41,009 bases of DNA from the NCBI GenBank assembly GCA_028685815.1, contig JAQUDG010000009.1, positions 1 through 41,009 on the forward strand, written 5' to 3'. The stretch comes from Desulfuromonas sp. GTDB taxonomy: Bacteria > Desulfobacterota > Desulfuromonadia > Desulfuromonadales > Desulfuromonadaceae. A model generated the notes under the pieces. That model was not told where the DNA came from. It was given only the letters and a program-made list of their open reading frames with translations, and did not search any database. Shown piece by piece: positions 28,000 through 35,104 of this stretch (positions within the stretch are counted from its first letter, which is position 1; each line of letters starts with the position of its first letter). The position numbers and the translations under genes are program-made.

Positions 28000-28358
28000 T
28001 AATTCTTATTCGCCTTGTAAGAGGGAGTGTGAATGTGCAAAAAGTGTGCGTAAGTTTAATGGGTCTGATCTTGTTGAGCTTTTTAAGTTCTGGTCCGTGT
28101 GCAGCTGCTGCCGATTGGCGCGAAGGTAAGGATTCCTTTCGTTCCGTGTGCTCTAGCTGTCATAAGACACGTGGCGAAGCTGGACGTATTTCCCTTAACA
28201 GTAAAACTCGTGCAGAGTGGTCTGCTTTTTTCTCTCAGTCCCCCGCTCCAGTGCACCAGCAGGCGTGGGGTAAGTTGGATAAAGATGGCATTAGCAGTTT
28301 GGAACTGTATTTTAGAAAACATGCTAAAGATGTAAAAGAATTACTGGGGTGTGGGTAG
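27940..28358 (+). repeat. tandem duplication, copy 1 (receptor 3' end plus cytochrome gene)
   Basis: Matches 28758-29167 without gaps through the receptor end, the 35-base spacer and the cytochrome gene start. Unit offset is 818 bases. In the spacer 27 of 35 bases agree, by hand count. Confidence 0.85.
28035..28358 (+). CDS. small periplasmic monohaem c-type cytochrome-like protein (copy 1)
   Basis: 107 residues with an N-terminal Sec signal peptide (hydrophobic 4-20, likely cleaved in the AAAA-D region) and one haem-c motif CSSCH at residues 39-43. The mature protein of about 80 residues contains no methionine, so a Met distal ligand as in classical cytochrome c is impossible; His in PAPVHQ is conserved in the paralogue and could serve. 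GTG 28035 is chosen because GAGGGAG (28021-28027) is 7 bases upstream and it aligns exactly with the ATG of copy 2; GTG 28029 is too close. Compared with copy 2 the stop TGA has become TGT, extending the protein by two residues. It follows the receptor gene by 35 bases. Confidence 0.87.
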   Translation: MQKVCVSLMGLILLSFLSSGPCAAAADWREGKDSFRSVCSSCHKTRGEAGRISLNSKTRAEWSAFFSQSPAPVHQQAWGKLDKDGISSLELYFRKHAKDVKELLGCG

Positions 28359-28852
28359 GCATCTTCTTGGGTCTTAAGGTCGGGGCGCAGATTCAGCCCG
28401 CCCCGACGAGCATTGGGGTGATACGCTCTATATAGCTTTGCACACCCAAGAATGTGGGTACTCTTATACTTGCGCCAAAAAGAATGGAATGACTGTTCAA
28501 TATATGAGCTAGGCAAGGATGGAACAGTAACTCAATTTTAGACTTGCCTCTGCGCCTCATCCTTAACGAGATGCGATAAAGCCCTTGCTGGGGAAAGTAT
28601 CTTAAGCAACGGGCAGCGCCCCATAGCTCTTGCTAGAATTCGCGCCTGTTTAATAGCTGCTACCTAGTGCTGGAAGCTCTTTTTAAACTGCCTACTTTCA
28701 GATTTATGAAGGTATCTGCTACCACCTTGGAGCTTTTTAGCAATAATCTATAACCCCAATAGACAGCTTTCTTAGCTGTTTTTTCTTAGAAATACACTGA
28801 GTTTGTTCGAAGATGAGTAATTATTGTTTGCTTTGCGACAGGGAGTTTGAAT
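28359..28852. other. 494-base intergenic region between the duplicated cytochrome genes
   Basis: Begins with a strong GC hairpin, GTCGGGGCG (28379-28387) and CGCCCCGAC (28399-28407), without U-run, probably ending the cluster transcript. No intact gene is found. The last 95 bases are homologous to the 3' end of the receptor gene and the spacer before copy 1. The middle part (about 28420-28750) shows no similarity I could establish and may be decayed receptor sequence. Confidence 0.7.
28758..28817 (+). pseudogene. remnant of the 3' end of a chemoreceptor gene
   Basis: Sixty bases align without gaps to the last 60 bases of the receptor gene (27940-27999), about 37 identical by hand count. In the receptor frame it reads NRQLS, a stop, then LFFLRNTLSLFEDE, against NKQSSELLLSVDTFRLPED in the intact gene. 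The distance from this remnant to the cytochrome start (35 bases) equals that in the intact copy. Confidence 0.75.
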
Positions 28853-29167
28853 ATGAAAAAATTGTTTTCAAGTTTAATATGCCTGATTTTATTGAGTGTT
28901 TTCAGTTCAGATCTGTGTTTAGCGGCTGATTGGCGCGCTGGGAAAGAAACCTACCGCACCGTATGCTCAAACTGTCATAAGACACGTGGTGAAGCCGAGC
29001 GGCTTTCCCTTAACAGCAGAACTCGGGACGAGTGGTCTGCTTTTTTTGCCCAGGCTCCTGTCCCTGTACATCAAAAGGTGTGGGATAAGTTGAATAAAGA
29101 AGATGTTGGTAGCTTGGAACAATATTTTAGAAAATATGCCAAAGATACAAAAGAATTGTTAGGGTGA
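28853..29167 (+). CDS. small periplasmic monohaem c-type cytochrome-like protein (copy 2)
   Basis: 104 residues, signal peptide (hydrophobic 4-19, cleavage after about residue 25 near LAA) and one haem-c motif CSNCH at 38-42. About 56 of 80 mature residues are identical to copy 1. Again there is no methionine in the mature part, and the His in PVPVHQ is kept. ATG 28853 has GGGAG (28841-28845) 7 bases upstream; an in-frame TTG at 28847 is too close. Substitutions are mostly conservative, so the copy appears to be under selection although the receptor sequence before it has decayed. Confidence 0.87.
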   Translation: MKKLFSSLICLILLSVFSSDLCLAADWRAGKETYRTVCSNCHKTRGEAERLSLNSRTRDEWSAFFAQAPVPVHQKVWDKLNKEDVGSLEQYFRKYAKDTKELLG

Positions 29168-29176
29168 GGCTAGAGC

Positions 29177-29197
29177 TATCTCATAGTTTATGAGATA
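29177..29197 (+). other. perfect 9-bp hairpin downstream of cytochrome copy 2
   Basis: TATCTCATA-gtt-TATGAGATA, nine base pairs with a three-base loop, ten bases after the stop. No U-run follows; it may protect the mRNA 3' end or be a protein-binding palindrome. A true terminator lies 30 bases further on. Confidence 0.55.
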
Positions 29198-29226
29198 AGG
29201 GTAAAGGAAATAGATGGACTCTGTGG

Positions 29227-29278
29227 TTGGGCCGAAGAAAAGCTTCGCATATGAAGCACATCTTCGGCCCAAACTTTT
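29227..29278 (+). terminator. convergent terminator between cytochrome copy 2 and the acyl-CoA synthetase
   Basis: Arms TTGGGCCGAAGA (29227-29238) and TCTTCGGCCCAA (29261-29272) with a nested GCTTC/GAAGC stem; T-run at 29274-29278 on the plus strand. The same hairpin lies 5 bases beyond the minus-strand synthetase stop and probably serves both. Confidence 0.85.
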
Positions 29279-31161
29279 TATTCGGTTGCGCTGACGTCAG
29301 CTTCAACGGCGAAGCGCTTTATTTTTCGCGTAGTCGTCTTGGGAAATTCGTCTTCACGCACGGTGAATTTCTTGACCTTTTTATAGTCCGCCAATGCTTT
29401 GCCGATTTTAAGAACTTCCTGACGCAACAGGGCCTCTATTTGTGCTTGGGTCATCGGATAGGTGTTTGTTTCCTGTGCGTAGTTGTCAATGGCTTCCTGG
29501 TCGGGATAAATCTGTGCATGTACTTCTTCCATCGCGAGGCCAACTTTGTGGCCATAGACCATCACTTCGCTTATGAACGGACTGCCAAGAAGCTCATTCT
29601 CTACCTCTTCAGGATAAACATTTTTCCCGTTAGGGGTTACGATCAAGTTCTTTACCCTGCCGCAGATGGTGACAAATCCAGCCGAATCTATCTTTCCCAT
29701 ATCTCCAGTATGGTACCAGCCGTCAATAAGGACGTTATGGGTCGCCTCTTCGTTGTTGAGATAACCCTGCATAACGTTGGGCCCTTTGCAGATTATTTCG
29801 CCCACTCCTTCCTCATTTGGGTCTTTTATGCGAACTTCAACAGAGGGTAACGGGTGTCCAACGCTGCCGACTTGGGTACAGCCTGGTTGCTCAGCGGTGA
29901 TTACTGGGGCAGTTTCTGTTATGCCGTAGCCTTGATATATCTGAATCCCAAACTGCTTAAATTCTCTCACCAGATGGGGATCTAGTGCCGCGCCGCCACT
30001 GACAAAGATCGTCCCACCTCCTAGGCTATCCCGTATTTTTTTGCGTACTAAAGAACGAGTCAAGGGCAGGGTGTAGAGTGTTTTGTTCATCTTGCTAGTG
30101 TTGATGCCTTTATTTATCCGTTCAAGGAAAATTCTGTACACGGCCGGAACCCCCAACAGAAATGTCGGTTGCACCTCGGTGAGGTTTTCTCCTAGCTTTT
30201 TAAGGGATTGGGCGAATGATACAGTTCCGCCGAGCGTAAGCGGAAGAAGAACACCGCACACCTGCTCAAATACATGGTTAATGGGTAGAAAGGAGAGGGT
30301 ATGAATGTTGGGGCCAAGCTGAAAATGGGGAATGAGGTCCTTGATATTGGCGGTGATATTGCCATGACTGAGAATAGCACCCTTCGAGCGTCCGGTAGTT
30401 CCTGAAGTGTATAATATGATAGCGGTATCGCTACTCATTAACTGTACCGGGGCCCCACTCTCTTTACCGACAAACTGGCTAAAATTAAGCAGCACACCTT
30501 TCTTTAAAGCGTCTTCGCGCAATTTAGCATGGGGAGTAAATAGATCGTTTTTGTCATCCTCTGGGGACGTTTTCGTTCTCACGGAGGAGGTTAATAATTT
30601 GTGGGCCTTGCTCGCTACTCTTTCAAGCCTTTCGGCTTTTTCGCGTGGGATATTCAGCTCATTTATGAGCATGTGCCACTCGCTTACTAGGTCGCCTATA
30701 AGGTTGAATGCCTCAATGTGTGCGCTATATTCCTTGGCGGAAGAATTCATTACTATTATATGCTTTAGATCCGGTAGTTTTGTTTTCAACTCAAGGAGCA
30801 ACTCCACGTAATCAGTGGTGGTAAAAATTGCACTGACTGAAGCGTCGCTGAGAATGTGGCGTACCTCGTTGAGTTTTAGATCCTTATCTACTGGAATAGC
30901 TATGCACCTGCTCTTCATTATTCCTAGGTAGCTTGCGACCCAACGCACAGACGAAGGGCCCAGAAGGGCGACGCGCGCTTGTTCTTCAATATTGAGGCGT
31001 TGCAACCCTGCGGCTATAAGGTCGGATTCGCGCCACAAGTCTGCATAGCTGGTGCATGTCCAAGCGTTGCCTACTTTCTCGCGTAGTGCGGTCTTATCAG
31101 GATGCTTCATGCAACTGCTGTGTAGCAGATCTATTATGGTGCTCATATTAGTAGTGCCCAC
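29278..31161 (-). CDS. AMP-forming long-chain acyl-CoA synthetase
   Basis: An ANL-superfamily enzyme that activates fatty acids (or another carboxylate) to the CoA thioester through an acyl-AMP. The P-loop-like ILYTSGTTGRSKGA, QGYGITETAPVI, GWYHTGDMG and hinge GRVKNLIV are present, with the C-terminal lysine region TTRKIKRF. Length is about 627 residues. Roughly 80 residues rich in charged positions (about 160-240) precede the P-loop, which is longer than in FadD. The start is uncertain: GTG 31161 has GGAG 6 bases upstream on the minus strand; ATG 31146 and TTG 31173 are alternatives. Substrate range cannot be read from the sequence. Confidence 0.9.
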   Translation of the reverse strand: MGTTNMSTIIDLLHSSCMKHPDKTALREKVGNAWTCTSYADLWRESDLIAAGLQRLNIEEQARVALLGPSSVRWVASYLGIMKSRCIAIPVDKDLKLNEVRHILSDASVSAIFTTTDYVELLLELKTKLPDLKHIIVMNSSAKEYSAHIEAFNLIGDLVSEWHMLINELNIPREKAERLERVASKAHKLLTSSVRTKTSPEDDKNDLFTPHAKLREDALKKGVLLNFSQFVGKESGAPVQLMSSDTAIILYTSGTTGRSKGAILSHGNITANIKDLIPHFQLGPNIHTLSFLPINHVFEQVCGVLLPLTLGGTVSFAQSLKKLGENLTEVQPTFLLGVPAVYRIFLERINKGINTSKMNKTLYTLPLTRSLVRKKIRDSLGGGTIFVSGGAALDPHLVREFKQFGIQIYQGYGITETAPVITAEQPGCTQVGSVGHPLPSVEVRIKDPNEEGVGEIICKGPNVMQGYLNNEEATHNVLIDGWYHTGDMGKIDSAGFVTICGRVKNLIVTPNGKNVYPEEVENELLGSPFISEVMVYGHKVGLAMEEVHAQIYPDQEAIDNYAQETNTYPMTQAQIEALLRQEVLKIGKALADYKKVKKFTVREDEFPKTTTRKIKRFAVEADVSATE

Positions 31162-31259
31162 GCCATGCTCCAAAAATTTGTTGCGGTCCGAATTTGAATG
31201 ATGTTTGCTAGTGCTTTGGTTCAGTATCCGAGTTCCGGCTGGTTTTTTACATAGTGCTA

Positions 31260-31300
31260 TTGATATATTAAAGTAGCGTGCGGGTAAAGTTTTTTTACCC
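31260..31300 (-). promoter_or_regulatory. candidate acyl-CoA synthetase promoter with overlapping inverted repeat
   Basis: Minus strand: TTTACC (31288-31283), 17-base spacer, TATCAA (31265-31260). A perfect inverted repeat GGGTAAA-N5-TTTACCC (31282-31300) covers the -35, a suitable place for a repressor operator. The regulator is not identified. Confidence 0.35.
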
Positions 31301-31330
31301 CTACAGCCCTGTTTCTACTCAATTAGACGC

Positions 31331-31359
31331 TTGACAGGGCAATTTGAAACGCGTATAAG
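31331..31359 (+). promoter_or_regulatory. promoter of tRNA-Val
   Basis: Perfect TTGACA (31331-31336), 17-base spacer, TATAAG (31354-31359). Transcription would begin near 31366, about 34 bases before the tRNA, and may read on into thrS. Confidence 0.75.
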
Positions 31360-31399
31360 TCCACGATGTTACAAAAGGTTGTACTGATTAACTGATTGC

Positions 31400-31474
<75 letters not shown>

Positions 31475-31596
31475 GATTTTATGCAATTAGTTGATATTTG
31501 TTAGTGCCGCTGGATTCAGCCCAAGATATGAAAACGGTTTATTTTAAACTGGTATATCTGGTTGCTGACTTATCCGGCGTAGCATCTAAGGCAGAT

Positions 31597-31623
31597 AAAA
31601 GGCATCCGTAGAGGTGCCTTTTT
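31597..31623 (+). terminator. rho-independent terminator between tRNA-Val and thrS
   Basis: AAAAGGCA (31597-31604) pairs with TGCCTTTT (31615-31622), five T residues at the end. It could end the tRNA transcript or act as an attenuator in the thrS leader, since the thrS ribosome site is only 42 bases further. Confidence 0.75.
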
Positions 31624-31675
31624 GCGTATAGGATCACTTGCCTGCCTGAGGCAGATCCGAGTCCGGAGGGAAAGC

Positions 31676-33592
31676 ATGGCACAGATAAACATTCAACTGC
31701 CCGATGGTTCATCCAAAGCTTACGACGTAGGGGCTACCCCATACGATGTCGCTCGTTCCATAAGCGAAGGCTTAGCGCGTCAGGCGGTGGCAGCAAAGGT
31801 AGATGGCTCGCTTGTCGACTTGAGTCGAGCGCTTGAGCATGATGCTAGTGTGGAAATCATAACCCTCGATAGTCCCGCAGGGCTCGATGTTTACCGCCAT
31901 ACCACCGCTCACTTAATGGCGCATGCTGTTAAAGATATTTACAAAGACAAGGTTCAGGTCACGATTGGTCCGTCCATTCAAAATGGCTTTTACTACGATT
32001 TCTATTCTCCAGAACATACCTTTGTTCCTGAGGATTTTATCGCTATTGAGGCGCGGATGCAGGAACTGGCAAAGCAGGATTTGTCGGTGCAACGCAGTGA
32101 AGTTTCACGTCAGGAAGCGATAGAGTTGTTTGAATCGATGGGAGAGAGTTTCAAGGTCGAGCTTATTGAAGACTTGGAGCATGAAACCGTTTCGTTATAT
32201 CAACAGGGCGACTTTGTTGACTTGTGCCGCGGTCCTCACCTGCCTTCAACTGCAAAAATAAAAGCATTCAAGCTTACAAGTTTAGCTGGAGCTTATTGGC
32301 GCGGGGATGAAAAACGTCCCATGTTGCAACGTATTTATGCCACCGCGTTTCCGGATAATAAACAGCTGAAAAAGTATCTTCTACATTTGGAAGAAGCACG
32401 CAAGCGCGACCATAGAAAGTTAGGCAAAGAACTAGACCTGTTTTCCTTCAGCGAGGAAGCTGGGGCTGGGCTGGTTATCTGGCATCCCCGTGGTGCTATG
32501 CTACGTACGGTTATTGAGGATTTTGAGCGTAAGGAGCATATTCGACGGGACTACGACCTTGTACAGGGTCCGCAAATATTGCGTACTGATCTATGGAAAA
32601 CATCTGGGCACTTCGATAATTACAGCGAAAACATGTATTTTACCGATGTTGAGGGGCAGGGGTTTGGTATTAAGCCGATGAACTGTCTAGCCCATATGCT
32701 GATCTACAAAAGCAAGATGCGCTCGTACCGCGATTTGCCTCTGCGTTACTTCGAACTTGGAACGGTCCACCGGCACGAAAAGTCAGGCGTGTTGCATGGC
32801 CTGACTAGGGTGCGCGGTTTTACCCAAGACGATGCGCACATCCTGTGTACTCCTGAACAACTTGACAGCGAAATAAAAGCGGTTCTACAGTTCGTTCAAG
32901 ATGTGATGGGGATTTTTGGCTTTGAGTATGAGTTGGAAATCTCTACCAGGCCTGAGAAATCTATTGGCACCGATGCTGACTGGGAGCGCGCTACCAAGGC
33001 GCTAATGACCGCATTGGAAGACACTGGTCGCACCTTTGAAATCAACGAAGGGGATGGCGCTTTCTACGGCCCTAAGATCGATGTGAAACTCAAGGACGCG
33101 CTTGACAGACATTGGCAGTGTGCTACTATCCAGTGCGATTTTACCCTGCCAGAGCGTTTCGACCTGCACTATGTGGGTGCCGATGGAGAGAAACACCGTC
33201 CCGTAATGATCCACCGAGTAATTCTTGGTTCGGTGGAGCGATTTATTGGGATTCTGATCGAGCACTTTGCCGGCAATTTCCCGTTGTGGATTGCACCTGT
33301 CCAGGCCATAGTAATTAATGTTACGGACAATCAGCATGATTATGCGCTTGATGTGGCTCGGCGCCTGCGGGATGCAGGGGTGCGTGTAGAAAAAGATGTG
33401 CGTAACGAGAAGTTGGGTTTTAAAATCCGTGAAGCACAACTGCAGAAAATACCGTATATGCTTGTTATCGGCGACAAGGAGATGGAAAGTGAAACGGTTA
33501 CGCCAAGATTCAGAAATGGTGATAACCTCGACCCCATGTCCGTTGAAGATTTCAGCGCCTATGAAATGCAGGAATGTCATAAATATCATTAG
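31676..33592 (+). CDS. thrS: threonyl-tRNA synthetase
   Basis: Class II synthetase charging tRNA-Thr. TGS domain at the N-terminus (about 1-62), editing domain with HTTAHLMAH (about 73-81), catalytic core with [11 protein letters not shown] carrying a zinc cysteine and [13 protein letters not shown] motif 3, and a C-terminal anticodon-binding domain. 638 residues, normal length. ATG 31676 has GGAGGG (31665-31670) 5 bases upstream; upstream in-frame starts overlap the terminator. Its stop overlaps the infC ribosome-binding site. Confidence 0.98.
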   Translation: MAQINIQLPDGSSKAYDVGATPYDVARSISEGLARQAVAAKVDGSLVDLSRALEHDASVEIITLDSPAGLDVYRHTTAHLMAHAVKDIYKDKVQVTIGPSIQNGFYYDFYSPEHTFVPEDFIAIEARMQELAKQDLSVQRSEVSRQEAIELFESMGESFKVELIEDLEHETVSLYQQGDFVDLCRGPHLPSTAKIKAFKLTSLAGAYWRGDEKRPMLQRIYATAFPDNKQLKKYLLHLEEARKRDHRKLGKELDLFSFSEEAGAGLVIWHPRGAMLRTVIEDFERKEHIRRDYDLVQGPQILRTDLWKTSGHFDNYSENMYFTDVEGQGFGIKPMNCLAHMLIYKSKMRSYRDLPLRYFELGTVHRHEKSGVLHGLTRVRGFTQDDAHILCTPEQLDSEIKAVLQFVQDVMGIFGFEYELEISTRPEKSIGTDADWERATKALMTALEDTGRTFEINEGDGAFYGPKIDVKLKDALDRHWQCATIQCDFTLPERFDLHYVGADGEKHRPVMIHRVILGSVERFIGILIEHFAGNFPLWIAPVQAIVINVTDNQHDYALDVARRLRDAGVRVEKDVRNEKLGFKIREAQLQKIPYMLVIGDKEMESETVTPRFRNGDNLDPMSVEDFSAYEMQECHKYH

Positions 33593-33603
33593 GAGGTGTC
33601 ACC

Positions 33604-34116
33604 ATAGCTAAGCAAGAGACAAACATCAATCGTGAGATCCGGGCAAGTGAGGTGCGAGTGGTTGACCCTGAAGGGGAACAACTCGGGGTTATGCCTTTGG
33701 CTCAAGCACTGGAAGCAGCAGCTGAGAGTGGCCTTGATCTGGTTGAGGTATCGCCGCAGGCCAGCCCCCCAGTGTGCCGTATCATGGATTACGGTAAATT
33801 TAGATATCAACAGCAGAAACGCTCAGCTGAAGCCAAGAAAAAGACTGCCAGGGTAGAGCTTAAGGAAGTTAAGCTTCGCCCAAAGACCGAGACTCACGAT
33901 TTTGAAGTTAAAGTCAGAAATGCGCGGCGTTTTCTTGAAGCTGGCAACAAGGTTAAGGTTACCATTATGTTTCGGGGTCGCGAAGTTACCCATCCGCAGT
34001 TTGGACGGGATTTGTTGCAACGAGTTGCTGAGGCGTCAAGTGATGTTGGGGTAGTTGAGTCGTTCCCCAGCATGCGCGGACGTTTTATGCATATGGTTAT
34101 GGCGCCAAAGAAGTAA
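33604..34116 (+). CDS. infC: translation initiation factor IF-3, AUA start codon
   Basis: IF-3 binds 30S, keeps subunits apart and rejects non-standard start codons. The reading frame before GTG 33652 contains the conserved N-terminus NREIRASEVRVVD, so the gene must start further upstream. No ATG, GTG or TTG fits; the ATA at 33604 lies 5 bases after a near-perfect AGGAGGTG (33591-33598), giving (M)AKQETNINREIR and 170 residues. E. coli infC uses AUU for autoregulation by IF-3 itself, so AUA here fits the same logic. C-terminal domain includes KVTIMFRGRE and MRGRFMHMVMAPKK. Confidence 0.95.
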   Translation: MAKQETNINREIRASEVRVVDPEGEQLGVMPLAQALEAAAESGLDLVEVSPQASPPVCRIMDYGKFRYQQQKRSAEAKKKTARVELKEVKLRPKTETHDFEVKVRNARRFLEAGNKVKVTIMFRGREVTHPQFGRDLLQRVAEASSDVGVVESFPSMRGRFMHMVMAPKK

Positions 34117-34243
34117 ATGAATAACTGACTCTGCTTGATTTAAGAACTGCCAAAGGTGGCTCGTCATCAAGTTAATGCCACATGGCGTATGTGTAAACGA
34201 CAGGCTTGTTAAGGCCTCTATTTATATTTATCAGGAGATTCCA

Positions 34244-34441
34244 ATGCCTAAGATTAAAACAAACCGTGGTGCTGCCAAGCGTTTCAAGAGAACCGGCACA
34301 GGCAAAATTGCCCGCAGCAAAGCATTTACTAGTCACATTCTGACCAAGAAAACCACCAAGCGCAAACGTGACCTGCGTCAAGGAACCTTGGTTCATGCCG
34401 CTGATCACAAAAACATCAGTAGTTTGATTCCGTATTTGTAA
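34244..34441 (+). CDS. rpmI: 50S ribosomal protein L35
   Basis: 65 residues, very basic, starting [21 protein letters not shown], the L35 signature. AGGAG (34233-34237) is 6 bases before ATG 34244; upstream in-frame starts have no support. Lies between infC and rplT as in most bacteria, in the operon that L20 controls in E. coli. Confidence 0.97.
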   Translation: MPKIKTNRGAAKRFKRTGTGKIARSKAFTSHILTKKTTKRKRDLRQGTLVHAADHKNISSLIPYL

Positions 34442-34595
34442 CAAGTAATACCGAAATTTGTTGTGCCTGAACATCGGTTGATGTTCACATGTTCGGCTTT
34501 AAGACCGAGAACTGCGGGGATTTGTCTCCCCCTTCAGATCCGGCTGCGATCGAAAGTCGCATTTTTTCATTCATTAGAATATCAGGAGTAGCGAA
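34442..34595 (+). promoter_or_regulatory. structured rpmI-rplT leader with alternative hairpins and terminator-like end
   Basis: TGAACAT (34468-34474) can pair with ATGTTCA (34481-34487), or instead GCCTGAACAT can pair with the following ATGTTCGGC (to about 34497). Next come GGGGA/TCCCC (34516-34531) and TGCGA/TCGCA (34545-34561) followed by six T (34562-34567). This layout suits attenuation of rplT, possibly by L20, but no L20 site was proven. Confidence 0.5.
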
Positions 34596-34952
34596 ATGCC
34601 GAGAGTAAAAAGAGGATTCAAAGCGAGACGTCGTCGTAATAAAGTTCTTACGTTAGCTAAAGGTTACCGTGGCGCACGTGGCAAATTATTTCGTAGTGCA
34701 GCGGAGGCTGTAGACCGGGCTCTGAACTATGCTTATCGCGACCGTAGAACCAAAAAGAGAGATTTTCGTGCTTTGTGGATTGCGCGCATCAATGCAGCAG
34801 CACGCATCGATGGTTTGAGTTATAGCAAACTTGTGCATGGCCTTAAACTGGCTGGCATTGCCCTGGACCGTAAGGTCCTTGCGGAGATTGCCGTCACTGA
34901 CGCAGCAGGTTTCAGCCAAGTTGTTGGCAAGGCCAAAGCGCAGCTTCAGTAA
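34596..34952 (+). CDS. rplT: 50S ribosomal protein L20
   Basis: 118 residues. [18 protein letters not shown] and [21 protein letters not shown] are diagnostic for L20, which is needed early in 50S assembly and represses its own operon in E. coli. AGGAG is 7 bases before the ATG. Preceded by a structured leader at 34442-34595. Confidence 0.98.
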   Translation: MPRVKRGFKARRRRNKVLTLAKGYRGARGKLFRSAAEAVDRALNYAYRDRRTKKRDFRALWIARINAAARIDGLSYSKLVHGLKLAGIALDRKVLAEIAVTDAAGFSQVVGKAKAQLQ

Positions 34953-34977
34953 ACCAAGACATTGATTTTGCTTACAA

Positions 34978-35013
34978 GAAATGGGGTGGGGTGAGTGTGC
35001 CTCACCTCATTTC
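34978..35013 (+). terminator. rplT-pheS intercistronic hairpin
   Basis: GAAATG (34978-34983) pairs with CATTTC (35008-35013) and GGTGAG (34990-34995) with CTCACC (35001-35006). The following bases are TCGTTTC, so the U-tract is poor. It may be a partial terminator or a processing site before pheS. No phenylalanine-rich leader peptide was seen. Confidence 0.5.
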
Positions 35014-35104
35014 TCGTTTCAGCGCTGGTGACTTAACCCTAGCTGTCCGTGTTTATTGTGCTGACCATCCCGATTTAATAGTTATTTATTCAAGGTAAAT
35101 GCTT

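Larger units (their letters stand above)
28758..29167 (+). repeat. tandem duplication, copy 2 (receptor remnant plus cytochrome gene)
   Basis: Second copy of the unit at 27940-28358. The cytochrome part is conserved while the receptor part is decayed. Confidence 0.85.

Noticed and set aside
28359-28852. Possible c-di-GMP-I (GEMM) riboswitch before cytochrome copy 2, as is common before Geobacter cytochromes
   Set aside because: The conserved core elements I would expect (GGGACGCAAAGCC-like and GGTAGC with receptor) are absent on both strands; homology to the receptor 3' end explains the right part.
29227-29850. 207-codon plus-strand reading frame opposite the acyl-CoA synthetase gene
   Set aside because: It overlaps a well-supported enzyme gene on the other strand, begins inside the terminator hairpin and resembles no family.
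31475-31675. T-box riboswitch in the thrS leader
   Set aside because: No T-box consensus and no specifier-loop architecture; only a simple terminator hairpin.
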